Below, one piece after another: positions 1-6,494 of a stretch of DNA of 8,714 bases. The number at the start of each line of letters is the position of its first letter. The stretch's first letter is position 1. This DNA comes from Tepidisphaeraceae bacterium (GTDB lineage Bacteria; Planctomycetota; Phycisphaerae; Tepidisphaerales; Tepidisphaeraceae): assembly GCA_025450555.1 (NCBI GenBank), contig JANWHF010000303.1:1-8714 (forward strand), written 5' to 3'. The notes beneath the pieces were generated by a model. The model made no database searches. It worked only from the letters and a program-made list of their open reading frames with translations, and was not told where the DNA came from. Made by a program: the position numbers and the translations under genes.

Positions 1-75
1 CCATGCGCGGGGGCCCCCCTGCCCCCGAAACCCCGACGCTCACCGCACCCGCGCCGCCCACCACTTACCGTGATT

Positions 76-96
76 CCCCCAAAACCCCCCCAACCC
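76..96 (-). other. Candidate G-quadruplex (guanine tracts on the minus strand)
   Basis: Read on the minus strand, the segment contains tracts of 3, 7 and 5 guanines separated by TT and TTTT. The 7-guanine tract can supply two tracts of three with a one-base loop, so four tracts with short loops are available, which fits the usual quadruplex pattern. It lies about 115-135 bases past the DUF1501 stop codon in the transcribed sense. Whether it folds, and whether it affects transcription or RNA stability, is inference. Confidence 0.4.
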
Positions 97-177
97 GATC
101 CCGGCGCCCGCGGCTCTTTTCGCTCCACTCCCGGCGTCCCAGGAGCCACGTCAGCGACGCCCTCCCGTGCGCATCGT

Positions 178-210
178 GTCGCCCTGTGCGCGATTCTTCT
201 TCCCGGCGAC
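178..210 (-). terminator. Weak hairpin immediately after the DUF1501 stop
   Basis: GTCGCC at 178-183 pairs perfectly with GGCGAC at 205-210, giving a 6-bp stem with a 21-base loop. The stem begins directly after the stop codon of the DUF1501 gene. There is no uridine tract after it, and the long loop makes it a poor intrinsic terminator. It may be a 3'-end stabilising hairpin or chance. Confidence 0.2.
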
Positions 211-1698
211 TCACGCCAACAGCTTTGCCGCAATATCGTGATCTCCGCCGACGTCAGTGAGGCGCATCTTCCGGCCTTCAAAAAGGAACGTCAGTTGCCG
301 ATGGTCGAGGCCAAGGAGCCGTAGCACCGTCGCGTGAAGATCGTTGACATGCACAGGATCTTCGACAGCGCGGAATCCCACTTCGTCGGTAGCGCCGATG
401 ATTTTTCCACCTTTGATGCCACCCCCGGCGAGCCAAGTAGTAAATCCATAGGGATTATGATCGCGGCCCGCGCGCTTGTCGGGATATCGGCCATCGGCAA
501 TAGGCGTGCGACCAAATTCGCCGCCCCATATCACCAGCGTTTCATCGAGTAAGCCGCGCGCTTTGAGATCCTTGAGCAGCCCGGCGATGGGCCTATCGAT
601 TCTGCGGGCCATCTCGCGATGGACTTTGTCATTCTCGGCATGCGCGCCGTCCCAGTCGTCGCCCCCGGCGCTGCCGGTGAAGATTTGAACGAAGCGCACG
701 CCTCGCTCGACGAGTCGGAGTGCCATCAGGCAATCAGAGCCGAAACGGGCCGACATCTTATCGTCCAGGCCATAGAGCTCTCGCGTCGCCTGCGATTCCC
801 GGCTCAGATCCACCGCTTCGGGCACCGCACTTTGCATGCGGAACGCCAACTCATAAGAAGCGATCCGCGAGGATAGATCATCGACATCCGCGCCGCGCGC
901 TTCCATGTGGCGCTGGTTGAGCCATTGCGACATGTCCAGAATCTGCCGCTGGCTTTGCAGATCCGTGCGATCGGGAGGGTCGAGATAAAGCACCGGCGAG
1001 CCCATGTTGCGCAACACCGTCGGCTGATAGGTGCCCGGCAAAAATCCCCGCCCATAGACCGGCGGCCCGCCTTTCACGTCGCCGGTGGTCTGCATCACCA
1101 CGAAAGCCGGGAGATTTTCCGATTCGCTTCCGAGGCCGTAAGTGACCCACGAGCCCATGGAAGGGCGACCCATCCGCGAGAAGCCGGTGCTCATCAAATA
1201 TTGGGCCGGCGAATGATTGAATGAGTCGTGATAACACGAGCGAACGATCGCCAGGTCGTCGGCACACTGCTGCAAATTCGGATAGGTGTCAGCAATTTCG
1301 ATCCCTGACTTTCCGCATTTGCTGAACGTCTGCGGCGAGCGGAGAGCCGTCGCATTCATATGCGTAAACTGCAGCGTCAGTCCCTTGATCAGACTCGGTG
1401 GAAGAGGCTTGCCATTGAGCTCATTCAGCAACGGCTTGGGATCAAACGTATCGATATGCGATGGGCCACCCTGCATGAAAAGGAAGATGACGTGCTTTGC
1501 CTTGGCCGGGAAATGTGAAGGCCTGGGCGCAAGCGGATTGGCGGCAATCTGCTGCGGAGCTGGCGCGGCAAATCCATCTCGCTGCAGCAGATCGAGTAAC
1601 GCCCAGGCGCCAAAACCGAGTCCCGCTCTTTGAAGCATCTGCCGGCGGGAGAACATCCGCGGCACGGTGCGATCTGAATGAAATGGGTTGGAAAACAT
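211..1698 (-). CDS. DUF1501 family exported protein with Tat-type signal
   Basis: This 495-aa protein belongs to the DUF1501 family, a branch of the alkaline phosphatase/sulfatase-like fold that is abundant in Planctomycetes. Its substrate is not established. A twin-arginine-type signal is visible: SRRQML at residues 17-22, then a hydrophobic stretch to about residue 38, suggesting export of a folded protein. Family hallmarks are the MQGGPSHIDTFDPKP block (75-89), WGGEFGRTP (391-399), GRDHNP (411-416) and the C-terminal HVNDLHATVLRLLGLDH block (450-466). The start at 1698 was chosen because GGAGAAG lies 5 bases upstream; an upstream in-frame ATG at 1791 would overlap the preceding gene and place non-signal sequence before the Tat motif. 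It follows the DUF1549/DUF1553 gene by 16 bases, the usual arrangement of this family pair, so the two are probably cotranscribed. Family assignment is strong; function is open. Confidence 0.93.
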   Translation of the reverse strand: MFSNPFHSDRTVPRMFSRRQMLQRAGLGFGAWALLDLLQRDGFAAPAPQQIAANPLAPRPSHFPAKAKHVIFLFMQGGPSHIDTFDPKPLLNELNGKPLPPSLIKGLTLQFTHMNATALRSPQTFSKCGKSGIEIADTYPNLQQCADDLAIVRSCYHDSFNHSPAQYLMSTGFSRMGRPSMGSWVTYGLGSESENLPAFVVMQTTGDVKGGPPVYGRGFLPGTYQPTVLRNMGSPVLYLDPPDRTDLQSQRQILDMSQWLNQRHMEARGADVDDLSSRIASYELAFRMQSAVPEAVDLSRESQATRELYGLDDKMSARFGSDCLMALRLVERGVRFVQIFTGSAGGDDWDGAHAENDKVHREMARRIDRPIAGLLKDLKARGLLDETLVIWGGEFGRTPIADGRYPDKRAGRDHNPYGFTTWLAGGGIKGGKIIGATDEVGFRAVEDPVHVNDLHATVLRLLGLDHRQLTFLFEGRKMRLTDVGGDHDIAAKLLA

Positions 1699-1703
1699 GA
1701 CCA

Positions 1704-1710
1704 CTTCTCC
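1704..1710 (-). promoter_or_regulatory. Ribosome binding site deciding the DUF1501 start
   Basis: The minus strand reads GGAGAAG here, 5 bases before the ATG at 1698. It sits inside the 16-base gap between the two genes, which supports 1698 over the longer in-frame start at 1791. Confidence 0.7.
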
Positions 1711-1714
1711 AGGC

Positions 1715-3691
1715 TCAATCCACGTAAACAAACTCATTTGCGTTAAAAAGTGCCAGGCACAGCTCCGCCAACGCCTCATCGCGATCGCCAACCGCCTGCG
1801 TTCGCTGGTCGAGAAATCCCTGGGCCTTCTGCACTTCGGCCGGTGTCACCGGCCGCCCAAAGCAGAGCAGCCAGGCGGCGGCAATTCCCTTGGAAGAATC
1901 CTTTTCACAAATCTCATTGAGATGCTTGGCCATCGCCTTCGATTGGCTCGCAGCAAACGGGCTGTTGAGAAGCGTCAGCGCCTGCGTGGGGACAACCGTT
2001 GTGAATCGTCTCGGGCAGCTCGTCATCGAATCCGGTGCATCGAAGGCGGCAAACATCGGCAGCACGAAGGTGCGTCTCGAAAGCAGGTAGATGCTCCGGC
2101 GAGTGTGCTGCGAGGCATCCTTTGTAATCGGCCATTTGGATCCAGCATCAAACAGCCCCGCCAATTCCTCTTTGCCCAGTGGAGGGACGACGGCCGGGCC
2201 AAATCGTTTTGGATTCAATGTGCCCGCGCAGGAAAGAATACTGTCGCGGATTGATTCACCATCGAGCCGCTGCCGGGGGAAGTGAGAAAGCAGTCGGTTT
2301 TCAGGATCGCTCTTTTGCGCCTGCGCGTCGGCGATGCTCTGCATCTGGTAGGTGGCCGAGAGCATGATCTGCTTTTGCAGCCGCTTCAGATCCCATCCAT
2401 GATCCAGCAGATCGCGGGCGAGGTAATCCAGAAGCTGTGGATGCGTCGGCGGCTCACCCTGATTCCCAAAATCATTAGGCGTGCAGACCAGCCCCTCGCC
2501 AAAATGCCAGGCCCAGACACGATTGACCAACACGCGCGCGGTGAGAGGATTGGTCGGACTCGTGATCCACTTTGCCAAAAGCGCACGCCGTTGATCTGGC
2601 TCGGCTCTTTCAAAGGCCGCTTTAGTCGAGCCGGATTCCAGAATCGCCGGCACACTCGGTCCGACGATCTCCCTCGGCGTGCTGAGCTGCCCGCGATGCA
2701 GCACGTGGGTCTCCATCGGCTGCGGGCGATGAAAGAGATGGAAGCCGGTCTTGTCTTCTGTCTCGATCGTGCACCGCGGGTCGTCCAGATATTTCCTGGG
2801 GATTGCGCCATCGGAGAGCAGGCCATTAAGTCCCTTGATGCGCTCCTTGCGAATGTCGGCCGGGTAGGGGCGATCGCTGTCGGCAAAGATCGCCTGCACC
2901 GAATAGTAATCGCTCTGAGAAATTGGATCGTATTTGTGATCGTGGCAGCGCGCGCAGCCGAGCGTCAGGCCCAGGAATGCGGTACCGGTCGTGTCGGCAC
3001 AGTCGGTCATCCATTCATATTCGAGCTGCGTTGAGATCAGCGCCGACTCATCCAACGCGGGGCCGATGCAATACAGATCGGTCGCAATCACGGCGTCTTT
3101 GTCGTTTGGCCACAGCTCGTCCCCCGCGATCTGCTCCTGGATGAAGCGATCGAAAGGCTTGTTGGAACTAAAGGAGCGGATGACGTAATCGCGATACTTC
3201 CATGCATTGGGATAAAGATGATCCTTTTCAAAGCCGCTGGTGTCGGCATATCGGACCGTGTCGAGCCAGTGACGAGCCCAGCGCTCGCCATAGGCCGGTG
3301 AAGCAAGCAATTCATCGATCAGCCGTTCGTAGGCATCGGCCCGATCATCGTGCGTGAAGGCATCGATCTGCTTCAGCGTCGGCGGCAGCCCGGTCAGATC
3401 AAAGCAGGCCCGGCGAAGGAGTGCTAAACGATCGGCCCGCGATGCCTGCGAAAGGCCTTGAGCTTCGAGCTTGGCCAGGACGAACGCGTCAATTGGATTG
3501 ATCGGCCAATGCTTTTGGTGGACAGCCGGAGGCTGTGGATGCCCGATGGGGGAAAAGGACCAGGGAACCGGGCGACTGGGCGTGGCAGGGGGCGCATCTG
3601 CGCCTAATGAGCGCTGCGATACAGATGCCGCCGTGACGATTGTAAATCCGGTGATGAGGACAAGACAGGCATGCCGCCACGACGTGTACAT
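1715..3691 (-). CDS. Exported DUF1549/DUF1553 (PSCyt2-PSD1) protein
   Basis: This 658-aa protein has the planctomycete-specific order DUF1549 then DUF1553. The N-terminus (1-31) looks like a Sec signal peptide: a short basic start, a hydrophobic core, then a likely cleavage near LGADA. DUF1549 spans roughly 60-275, with HWPINPIDAFVLAKLEA, FDLTGLPPT (97-105) and YGERWARHWLD (134-144). It includes a CxxCH motif, CARCH at 246-250, followed by DHKYDPI; this resembles a c-type haem site, though binding is unproven. DUF1553 spans about 365-630, with NPLTARVLVNRVWAWHFGEG (381-400) and RQRLDGESIRDS (473-484). The separate N-terminal cytochrome domain (PSCyt1) found in many longer relatives is absent; two-domain versions also occur. 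The start has GGAGG 12 bases upstream and AAGGGA directly before the ATG. The DUF1501 gene follows 16 bases downstream. Physiological role is unsettled; extracytoplasmic redox or polymer degradation is a hypothesis. Confidence 0.93.
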   Translation of the reverse strand: MYTSWRHACLVLITGFTIVTAASVSQRSLGADAPPATPSRPVPWSFSPIGHPQPPAVHQKHWPINPIDAFVLAKLEAQGLSQASRADRLALLRRACFDLTGLPPTLKQIDAFTHDDRADAYERLIDELLASPAYGERWARHWLDTVRYADTSGFEKDHLYPNAWKYRDYVIRSFSSNKPFDRFIQEQIAGDELWPNDKDAVIATDLYCIGPALDESALISTQLEYEWMTDCADTTGTAFLGLTLGCARCHDHKYDPISQSDYYSVQAIFADSDRPYPADIRKERIKGLNGLLSDGAIPRKYLDDPRCTIETEDKTGFHLFHRPQPMETHVLHRGQLSTPREIVGPSVPAILESGSTKAAFERAEPDQRRALLAKWITSPTNPLTARVLVNRVWAWHFGEGLVCTPNDFGNQGEPPTHPQLLDYLARDLLDHGWDLKRLQKQIMLSATYQMQSIADAQAQKSDPENRLLSHFPRQRLDGESIRDSILSCAGTLNPKRFGPAVVPPLGKEELAGLFDAGSKWPITKDASQHTRRSIYLLSRRTFVLPMFAAFDAPDSMTSCPRRFTTVVPTQALTLLNSPFAASQSKAMAKHLNEICEKDSSKGIAAAWLLCFGRPVTPAEVQKAQGFLDQRTQAVGDRDEALAELCLALFNANEFVYVD

Positions 3692-3735
3692 TCCCTTTTA
3701 TAACCTCCAGATATGCAATCCTCTGGTCGCCAAAG

Positions 3736-3741
3736 ATGATA
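3736..3741 (-). promoter_or_regulatory. Possible -10 element for the DUF1549/DUF1501 operon
   Basis: The minus strand reads TATCAT, five of six matches to TATAAT. It would place transcription start near 3729 and leave a leader of about 37 bases before the ATG at 3691. The matching -35 is weak: the best is GCAACA with an 18-base spacer. It is the most likely promoter site seen in this divergent region for the minus-strand genes, but is only tentative. Confidence 0.25.
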
Positions 3742-3772
3742 CCCGATTGCGCAAATGGGTGTTGCATTTATC

Positions 3773-3801
3773 TTGTAACAAGCCAACGCGGCTCCTATCT
3801 T
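3773..3801 (+). promoter_or_regulatory. msrA: Candidate sigma70-type promoter of msrA
   Basis: TTGTAA (3773-3778) and TATCTT (3796-3801) are separated by exactly 17 bases, and each matches four of six consensus positions. Transcription would begin near 3808, giving a leader of about 45 bases with the msrA ribosome binding site inside it. A small dyad, CTTGT-A-ACAAG (3772-3782), overlaps the -35 box and could be an operator, though 5-bp arms also arise by chance. Confidence 0.4.
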
Positions 3802-3843
3802 GCTGGCTGCGGATCGTGCCTATCATTGTTGACTGCGATAAAT

Positions 3844-3847
3844 GGAG
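3844..3847 (+). promoter_or_regulatory. msrA: Ribosome binding site deciding the msrA start
   Basis: GGAG lies 5 bases before the ATG at 3853. It favours this start over the upstream in-frame ATG at 3736, and the protein from 3853 begins directly with a signal-peptide-like segment. Confidence 0.7.
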
Positions 3848-3852
3848 AAACC

Positions 3853-4545
3853 ATGCGGAATGGCAGCATCTTTTTTGGAGCGCTCGTCATGGCAATTTCC
3901 AGCTTCTTTGGCTCCGCTCATGGATCGCCTGCGCCCAATCTTCCCGCGGCGGCCGTTCAGCTTCAGACCGACAAGACCGCTAAGCCCGGCGAGTTGCGCA
4001 CCGCTGTCGTGGCCGGTGGTTGCTTCTGGTGCATCGAAGGTGTCTATCAGCAGCTTGATGGCGTGAAATCCGTTACCTCCGGTTACGCGGGCGGAACGAA
4101 GGAAACTGCAAACTACGATACCGTCTGCACCGGAACGACTGGCCATGCCGAATCGGTGAAGATCACCTATGACCCGACCAAGATTACCTATGGGGAGCTG
4201 CTTCGAGTCCTTTTCACCGTGATCGATCCGACCCAGAAGGATCAGCAGGGGCCGGATGTGGGGCATCAATATCGCTCGGCGGTTTTCTACCTGGATGACG
4301 ATCAAAAAAGGGTTGCCGAGGCCTACATTCAGCAACTCAACGCGACGAAGATCTTCAAGCAGAAGATTTCTACGACTGTTGAGCCGCTGAAGGCCGACGC
4401 GTTCTACCCTGCCGAGGCCTATCATCAGAACTTCGTTGCCTGCCATCTGCTTCATCCCTACGTCCGGCAGGAGGCCCTTCCCAAGATCGAGAAGGTCCGC
4501 GACAAGTTCAAAGAGGAAGTGAAAAAGGAAGATAATACGAAGTAG
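3853..4545 (+). CDS. msrA: Peptide-methionine (S)-S-oxide reductase MsrA, exported form
   Basis: MsrA reduces the S-epimer of methionine sulfoxide in oxidised proteins back to methionine, using a catalytic cysteine that is regenerated through disulfide exchange. This 230-aa protein carries the family signatures in order: GGCFWCIEGVY (55-65) with catalytic Cys57 and a second Cys60, TGHAESVKITYDP (96-108), GPDVGHQYRSAVFY (133-146) and FYPAEAYHQNF (184-194). Cys197 near the C-terminus is a candidate recycling cysteine. An N-terminal basic/hydrophobic segment (about residues 1-24, ending SSFFGSAHG) looks like a Sec signal peptide, so the enzyme probably acts outside the cytoplasm; a membrane anchor is the alternative. 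The longer reading from 3736 is rejected because it lacks a ribosome binding site and would bury this signal. The lysine/glutamate-rich tail after about residue 210 is low complexity. It is divergent from the DUF1549 gene and appears to be transcribed alone. Confidence 0.95.
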   Translation: MRNGSIFFGALVMAISSFFGSAHGSPAPNLPAAAVQLQTDKTAKPGELRTAVVAGGCFWCIEGVYQQLDGVKSVTSGYAGGTKETANYDTVCTGTTGHAESVKITYDPTKITYGELLRVLFTVIDPTQKDQQGPDVGHQYRSAVFYLDDDQKRVAEAYIQQLNATKIFKQKISTTVEPLKADAFYPAEAYHQNFVACHLLHPYVRQEALPKIEKVRDKFKEEVKKEDNTK

Positions 4546-4583
4546 GAGTGGGCGGGGCGGCGAAAGTGCCGGTCTGTACGCGA

Positions 4584-5678
4584 TTACTTCTTCTCAGCTT
4601 TTGCCGGCTGCTTCATCAGACTGTCGCGAAGCGCGTTGACCGCAGCAATGCGCGGCTGATCTTCCAGAGTCGCATCGAATGAAAGCGTGCGGCCCGTCAA
4701 TCGCTCGAGCCGCGCGATTGCAAGTTTGCTGAGCGTCGCATCTTGGCAATAAAGACAATCGATCAGGAAATCCGCATTTTCATGCAGTCGCGATGAGGTT
4801 TCATCGGGAAACGCGGTGAACCGCGAAAGCACTTCATCAATTCGCGCCGTCTGCTCGCAGCTCAACGTCGAACGATTCACATGCATCAGGGACAACGCAC
4901 CCGGCTTGCCAAGCTTGCGCAACGTGCGCATCGCCAGCGCACGCTGGTGAAATTCCGCTGAGTCCAGCAGCGGCAGTTGCGCCTGCACTTGCTGCATGAT
5001 CGTAGGTTCGACTGGAAGGTCGCCAGCCAGCACTTGCCAGGCGGCTTCCGATTCCGGCGCCATCGCCGACTCCTGCCGCAGGTGACGGAGGATCGGCAGC
5101 ACGTATCGATCCAGCAATTCAAAATGCTTTCGATAAAAAGCCGAATAGCTCGGCTCGTTGATGTCCACGACCGCCGAAGCGCCCGACTCTTCGCGCGAGC
5201 TGAGGCGCAGCGTGACCATGCCGTTCATGCGCATCAGCAATATGCTGCGATCGCCGGTCGGCATGAACCAGGTGCAGCCAATCTGCAACTCCGAAGGGCG
5301 CGACTGGACCTGGTAAACGACATGGTCCATTTCGTTCGGCCATTCCTGGGCCGTGAACTCAAATTCAATCTGATCGGGAATGTCGTGAGAAAGCTCCCGG
5401 CACAAAACCGTGGCCGGGTAAGGCAGCTCCTTCAATTCCGCCCGCTGCTCCTCGTAGTATCGCAGCGGCGTCATCACCGGTTGAAGCGTCAGATCATCGC
5501 CATCGCGCACGAGCAGAAAGACATCGTTGATGCGCTGCTCTTTCATGAGCGGCTTGGACTTGATTCCCGCTAACGTCTGCTGGCGTTGCTGTGCCAGCAG
5601 ATTTGAGCTGTCGCCCCCGAAGGCTGATGCGACGCTGGCGAGAAAGATGCCGGTGCATAGCAGAGTGCGTACGACCAT
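4584..5678 (-). CDS. Hypothetical secreted protein with C-terminal HEAT-like repeats
   Basis: I do not recognise a named family for this 364-aa protein. It starts with a clear Sec signal peptide (residues 1-22, MVVRTLLCTGIFLASVASAF then GGDS). The middle part (about 45-175) looks beta-rich, with alternating hydrophobic segments such as DQIEFEFTAQEW (102-113), and includes Cys93 and Cys135. The part from about 230 to 355 is helical and resembles HEAT-like units: LPLLDSAEFHQRALAMRTLRKLG (235-257), then NADFLIDCLYCQDATLSKLAI (301-321) and a final helix near 341-354. Similar repeats are common in exported planctomycete proteins. A lysine-rich tail ends the protein. The start is supported by a GGGG run 6 bases upstream. 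It converges on msrA with a 38-base gap and lies 126 bases downstream of the cysteine-cluster gene, so it could be separately transcribed or the second gene of that unit. A binding or scaffold role is inference only. Confidence 0.85.
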   Translation of the reverse strand: MVVRTLLCTGIFLASVASAFGGDSSNLLAQQRQQTLAGIKSKPLMKEQRINDVFLLVRDGDDLTLQPVMTPLRYYEEQRAELKELPYPATVLCRELSHDIPDQIEFEFTAQEWPNEMDHVVYQVQSRPSELQIGCTWFMPTGDRSILLMRMNGMVTLRLSSREESGASAVVDINEPSYSAFYRKHFELLDRYVLPILRHLRQESAMAPESEAAWQVLAGDLPVEPTIMQQVQAQLPLLDSAEFHQRALAMRTLRKLGKPGALSLMHVNRSTLSCEQTARIDEVLSRFTAFPDETSSRLHENADFLIDCLYCQDATLSKLAIARLERLTGRTLSFDATLEDQPRIAAVNALRDSLMKQPAKAEKK

Positions 5679-5804
5679 AAAGATCCCCGCAAATACTAGG
5701 CGCTAGGTCCGATATTGTGTCTATCGGATATTTGGCCGCACGGGATCATCCAAAAAGAGAATACGGTCGGGAAATAAGGCAGTTTTCGGGGCGTCAGAGG
5801 CGCA
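5679..5804 (-). promoter_or_regulatory. Upstream region of the hypothetical secreted protein, with dyad and direct repeat
   Basis: This 126-base gap separates the cysteine-cluster gene stop from the next minus-strand start. It holds a perfect inverted repeat, TCCGATA-N7-TATCGGA (5708-5728), adjoining a direct repeat CTAGG-CG-CTAGG (5696-5707). On the minus strand, TTGGAT and TATCCG lie 17 bases apart just before the dyad, a weak promoter-like pair with three of six matches each. The position 18-50 bases ahead of the start codon suits an operator or leader element. Confidence 0.35.
5708..5728. repeat. Perfect 7-bp inverted repeat with 7-base spacer
   Basis: TCCGATA (5708-5714) and TATCGGA (5722-5728) are exact reverse complements around TTGTGTC. 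No uridine tract follows on the minus strand, so an intrinsic terminator for the upstream gene is unlikely. A regulator-binding site ahead of the hypothetical secreted protein fits better. No regulator is identified in the window. Confidence 0.5.
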
Positions 5805-6389
5805 TCAACCCGGTTCAGCAGTCGGCACCCGGGCGAATGCCAGCTCGCGCGTGCGCCCCTCGAAACGTCCTTCTGAAGGCGAGTGCGAATCGATTCGGAT
5901 TGTCCCATCTTCAGCGGGCGGAGCCGCGTGGGCATATTCAGGTGCAATCGCGAACGTCACAGGAATGTCTGAGCCGAAGGGGTACACACGTACATAGCAT
6001 TTAGCGAGTGGCAGCTTCTGAAAATGGCGGTTGTTCAAAATGATCTGTTTGAGATACTTTGCCTTTTCGCTGTCTGCGGCACCGGCGCTCAGCTCATAAA
6101 TCTCCAGAGAACAGGTGCGCCCCTCCGGCTCAATCTGAAACAGAACGCCGCACTGATCCGGCCGACGATCGGTCCGATCGCCGAGCAATCCAAGGTGCCA
6201 CGCACAACGATAAATCTGGCATCCATGTGGGCGAGTCTCGTAGATCGAACAACCATTGGCCACATGTTTGCATCGCGTGTAGTAGGGCTTTCCCAAAGCC
6301 GAAGAGCCAATCGCGTCGCAACAGGCTGTGCACTCGCCACATTGGTTGTTGACCGGCGCACCCAGCATGATTGGCAAGCTCGTGGACAT
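5805..6389 (-). CDS. YkgJ-type cysteine-cluster (CxxCxxCC) protein
   Basis: This 194-aa protein matches the YkgJ/UPF0153 family, also called the zinc- or iron-chelating CxxCxxCC domain (PF03692). The cluster reads CGECTACCD (17-25: Cys17, 20, 23, 24), followed by Cys40 and Cys47 in RCKHVANGCSIYETRP, then Cys57 and Cys62 in GCQIYRCAW. That spacing is typical of the family and would suit a metal or Fe-S site; the true cofactor is not shown here. Further cysteines lie at 80, 93 and 131. There is no signal peptide, so it is probably cytosolic. An open frame continues upstream to 7067 without a stop, but that part is the antisense of the methyltransferase gene; I start at the ATG at 6389, 14 residues before the cluster's flanking sequence. 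No Shine-Dalgarno is visible, while TATACT lies 8 bases upstream. It is divergent from the methyltransferase gene across 105 bases. Molecular function is unknown. Confidence 0.85.
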   Translation of the reverse strand: MSTSLPIMLGAPVNNQCGECTACCDAIGSSALGKPYYTRCKHVANGCSIYETRPHGCQIYRCAWHLGLLGDRTDRRPDQCGVLFQIEPEGRTCSLEIYELSAGAADSEKAKYLKQIILNNRHFQKLPLAKCYVRVYPFGSDIPVTFAIAPEYAHAAPPAEDGTIRIDSHSPSEGRFEGRTRELAFARVPTAEPG

Positions 6390-6397
6390 TGGATTGC

Positions 6398-6403
6398 AGT
6401 ATA
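6398..6403 (-). promoter_or_regulatory. Candidate -10 element placing the transcript start at the ATG
   Basis: The minus strand reads TATACT, five of six matches to TATAAT, with only 8 bases between it and the ATG at 6389. Normal -10 to start spacing would put the first RNA base at or beside the start codon, consistent with a leaderless message. No good -35 is seen at 16-18 bases upstream. Confidence 0.4.
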
Positions 6404-6485
6404 CCGCAGGAAGGCTGGTTGACGCCCCATTTACCGGATACCCTTTTCTTGCCCGTCGAAATGCTAATTCGGGCGATCCTGAACC

Positions 6486-6489
6486 GGAG
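6486..6489 (+). promoter_or_regulatory. Ribosome binding site supporting a GTG start
   Basis: GGAG lies 5 bases before the GTG at 6495 but only 1 base before an out-of-frame ATG at 6491. An in-frame TGA at 6480-6482 closes the methyltransferase frame upstream, so GTG at 6495 is the only early start available. Confidence 0.7.
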
Positions 6490-6494
6490 CATGC

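Larger units (their letters stand above)
1..210. other. Gene-free C-tract-rich region downstream of the DUF1501 gene
   Basis: No convincing gene lies here. A plus-strand open frame from position 3 would give a Pro/Arg/Ser-rich low-complexity product with no recognisable domain, and it runs into the 3' end of the DUF1501 gene on the other strand, so I do not call it. The stretch is strongly biased: the plus strand carries cytosine runs at 14-19, 22-26, 31-34, 76-80 and 85-91. The RNA continuing past the DUF1501 stop would therefore be rich in guanine tracts. No uridine-tract terminator is visible. Confidence 0.6.
6390..6494. promoter_or_regulatory. Divergent intergenic region between cysteine-cluster and methyltransferase genes
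   Basis: Both flanking genes begin at this 105-base segment, so it must carry both promoters unless transcription enters from further away. The minus-strand TATACT is the clearest element. On the plus strand TTGACG (6419-6424) resembles a -35 box, but I find no good -10 at the normal distance. Confidence 0.5.

Noticed and set aside
3..260. Plus-strand open frame with a Pro/Arg/Ser-rich product
   Set aside because: Low-complexity translation of a C-rich region, no domain, and overlap with the conserved 3' end of DUF1501.
1699..1791. Upstream in-frame start that would add 31 residues to the DUF1501 protein
   Set aside because: It overlaps the preceding gene by 77 bases, lies ahead of the Tat motif, and a good ribosome binding site supports 1698.
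2282..3034. 250-residue plus-strand open frame inside the DUF1549/DUF1553 gene
   Set aside because: Antisense shadow in a G+C-rich gene; the product is arginine-rich with no recognisable motif.
3772..3782. Small dyad CTTGT-A-ACAAG over the msrA -35 box as an operator
   Set aside because: Arms are only 5 bp and it is explained in part by the -35 itself; too weak to call separately.
3736..3852. Upstream in-frame ATG that would add 39 residues to MsrA
   Set aside because: It would place sequence before the signal peptide, overlaps the candidate promoter, and the GGAG before 3853 favours the shorter form.
4546..4583. Possible bidirectional terminator between msrA and the hypothetical gene
   Set aside because: The 38 bases are G-rich but I find no stem of useful length and no T-tract on either strand.
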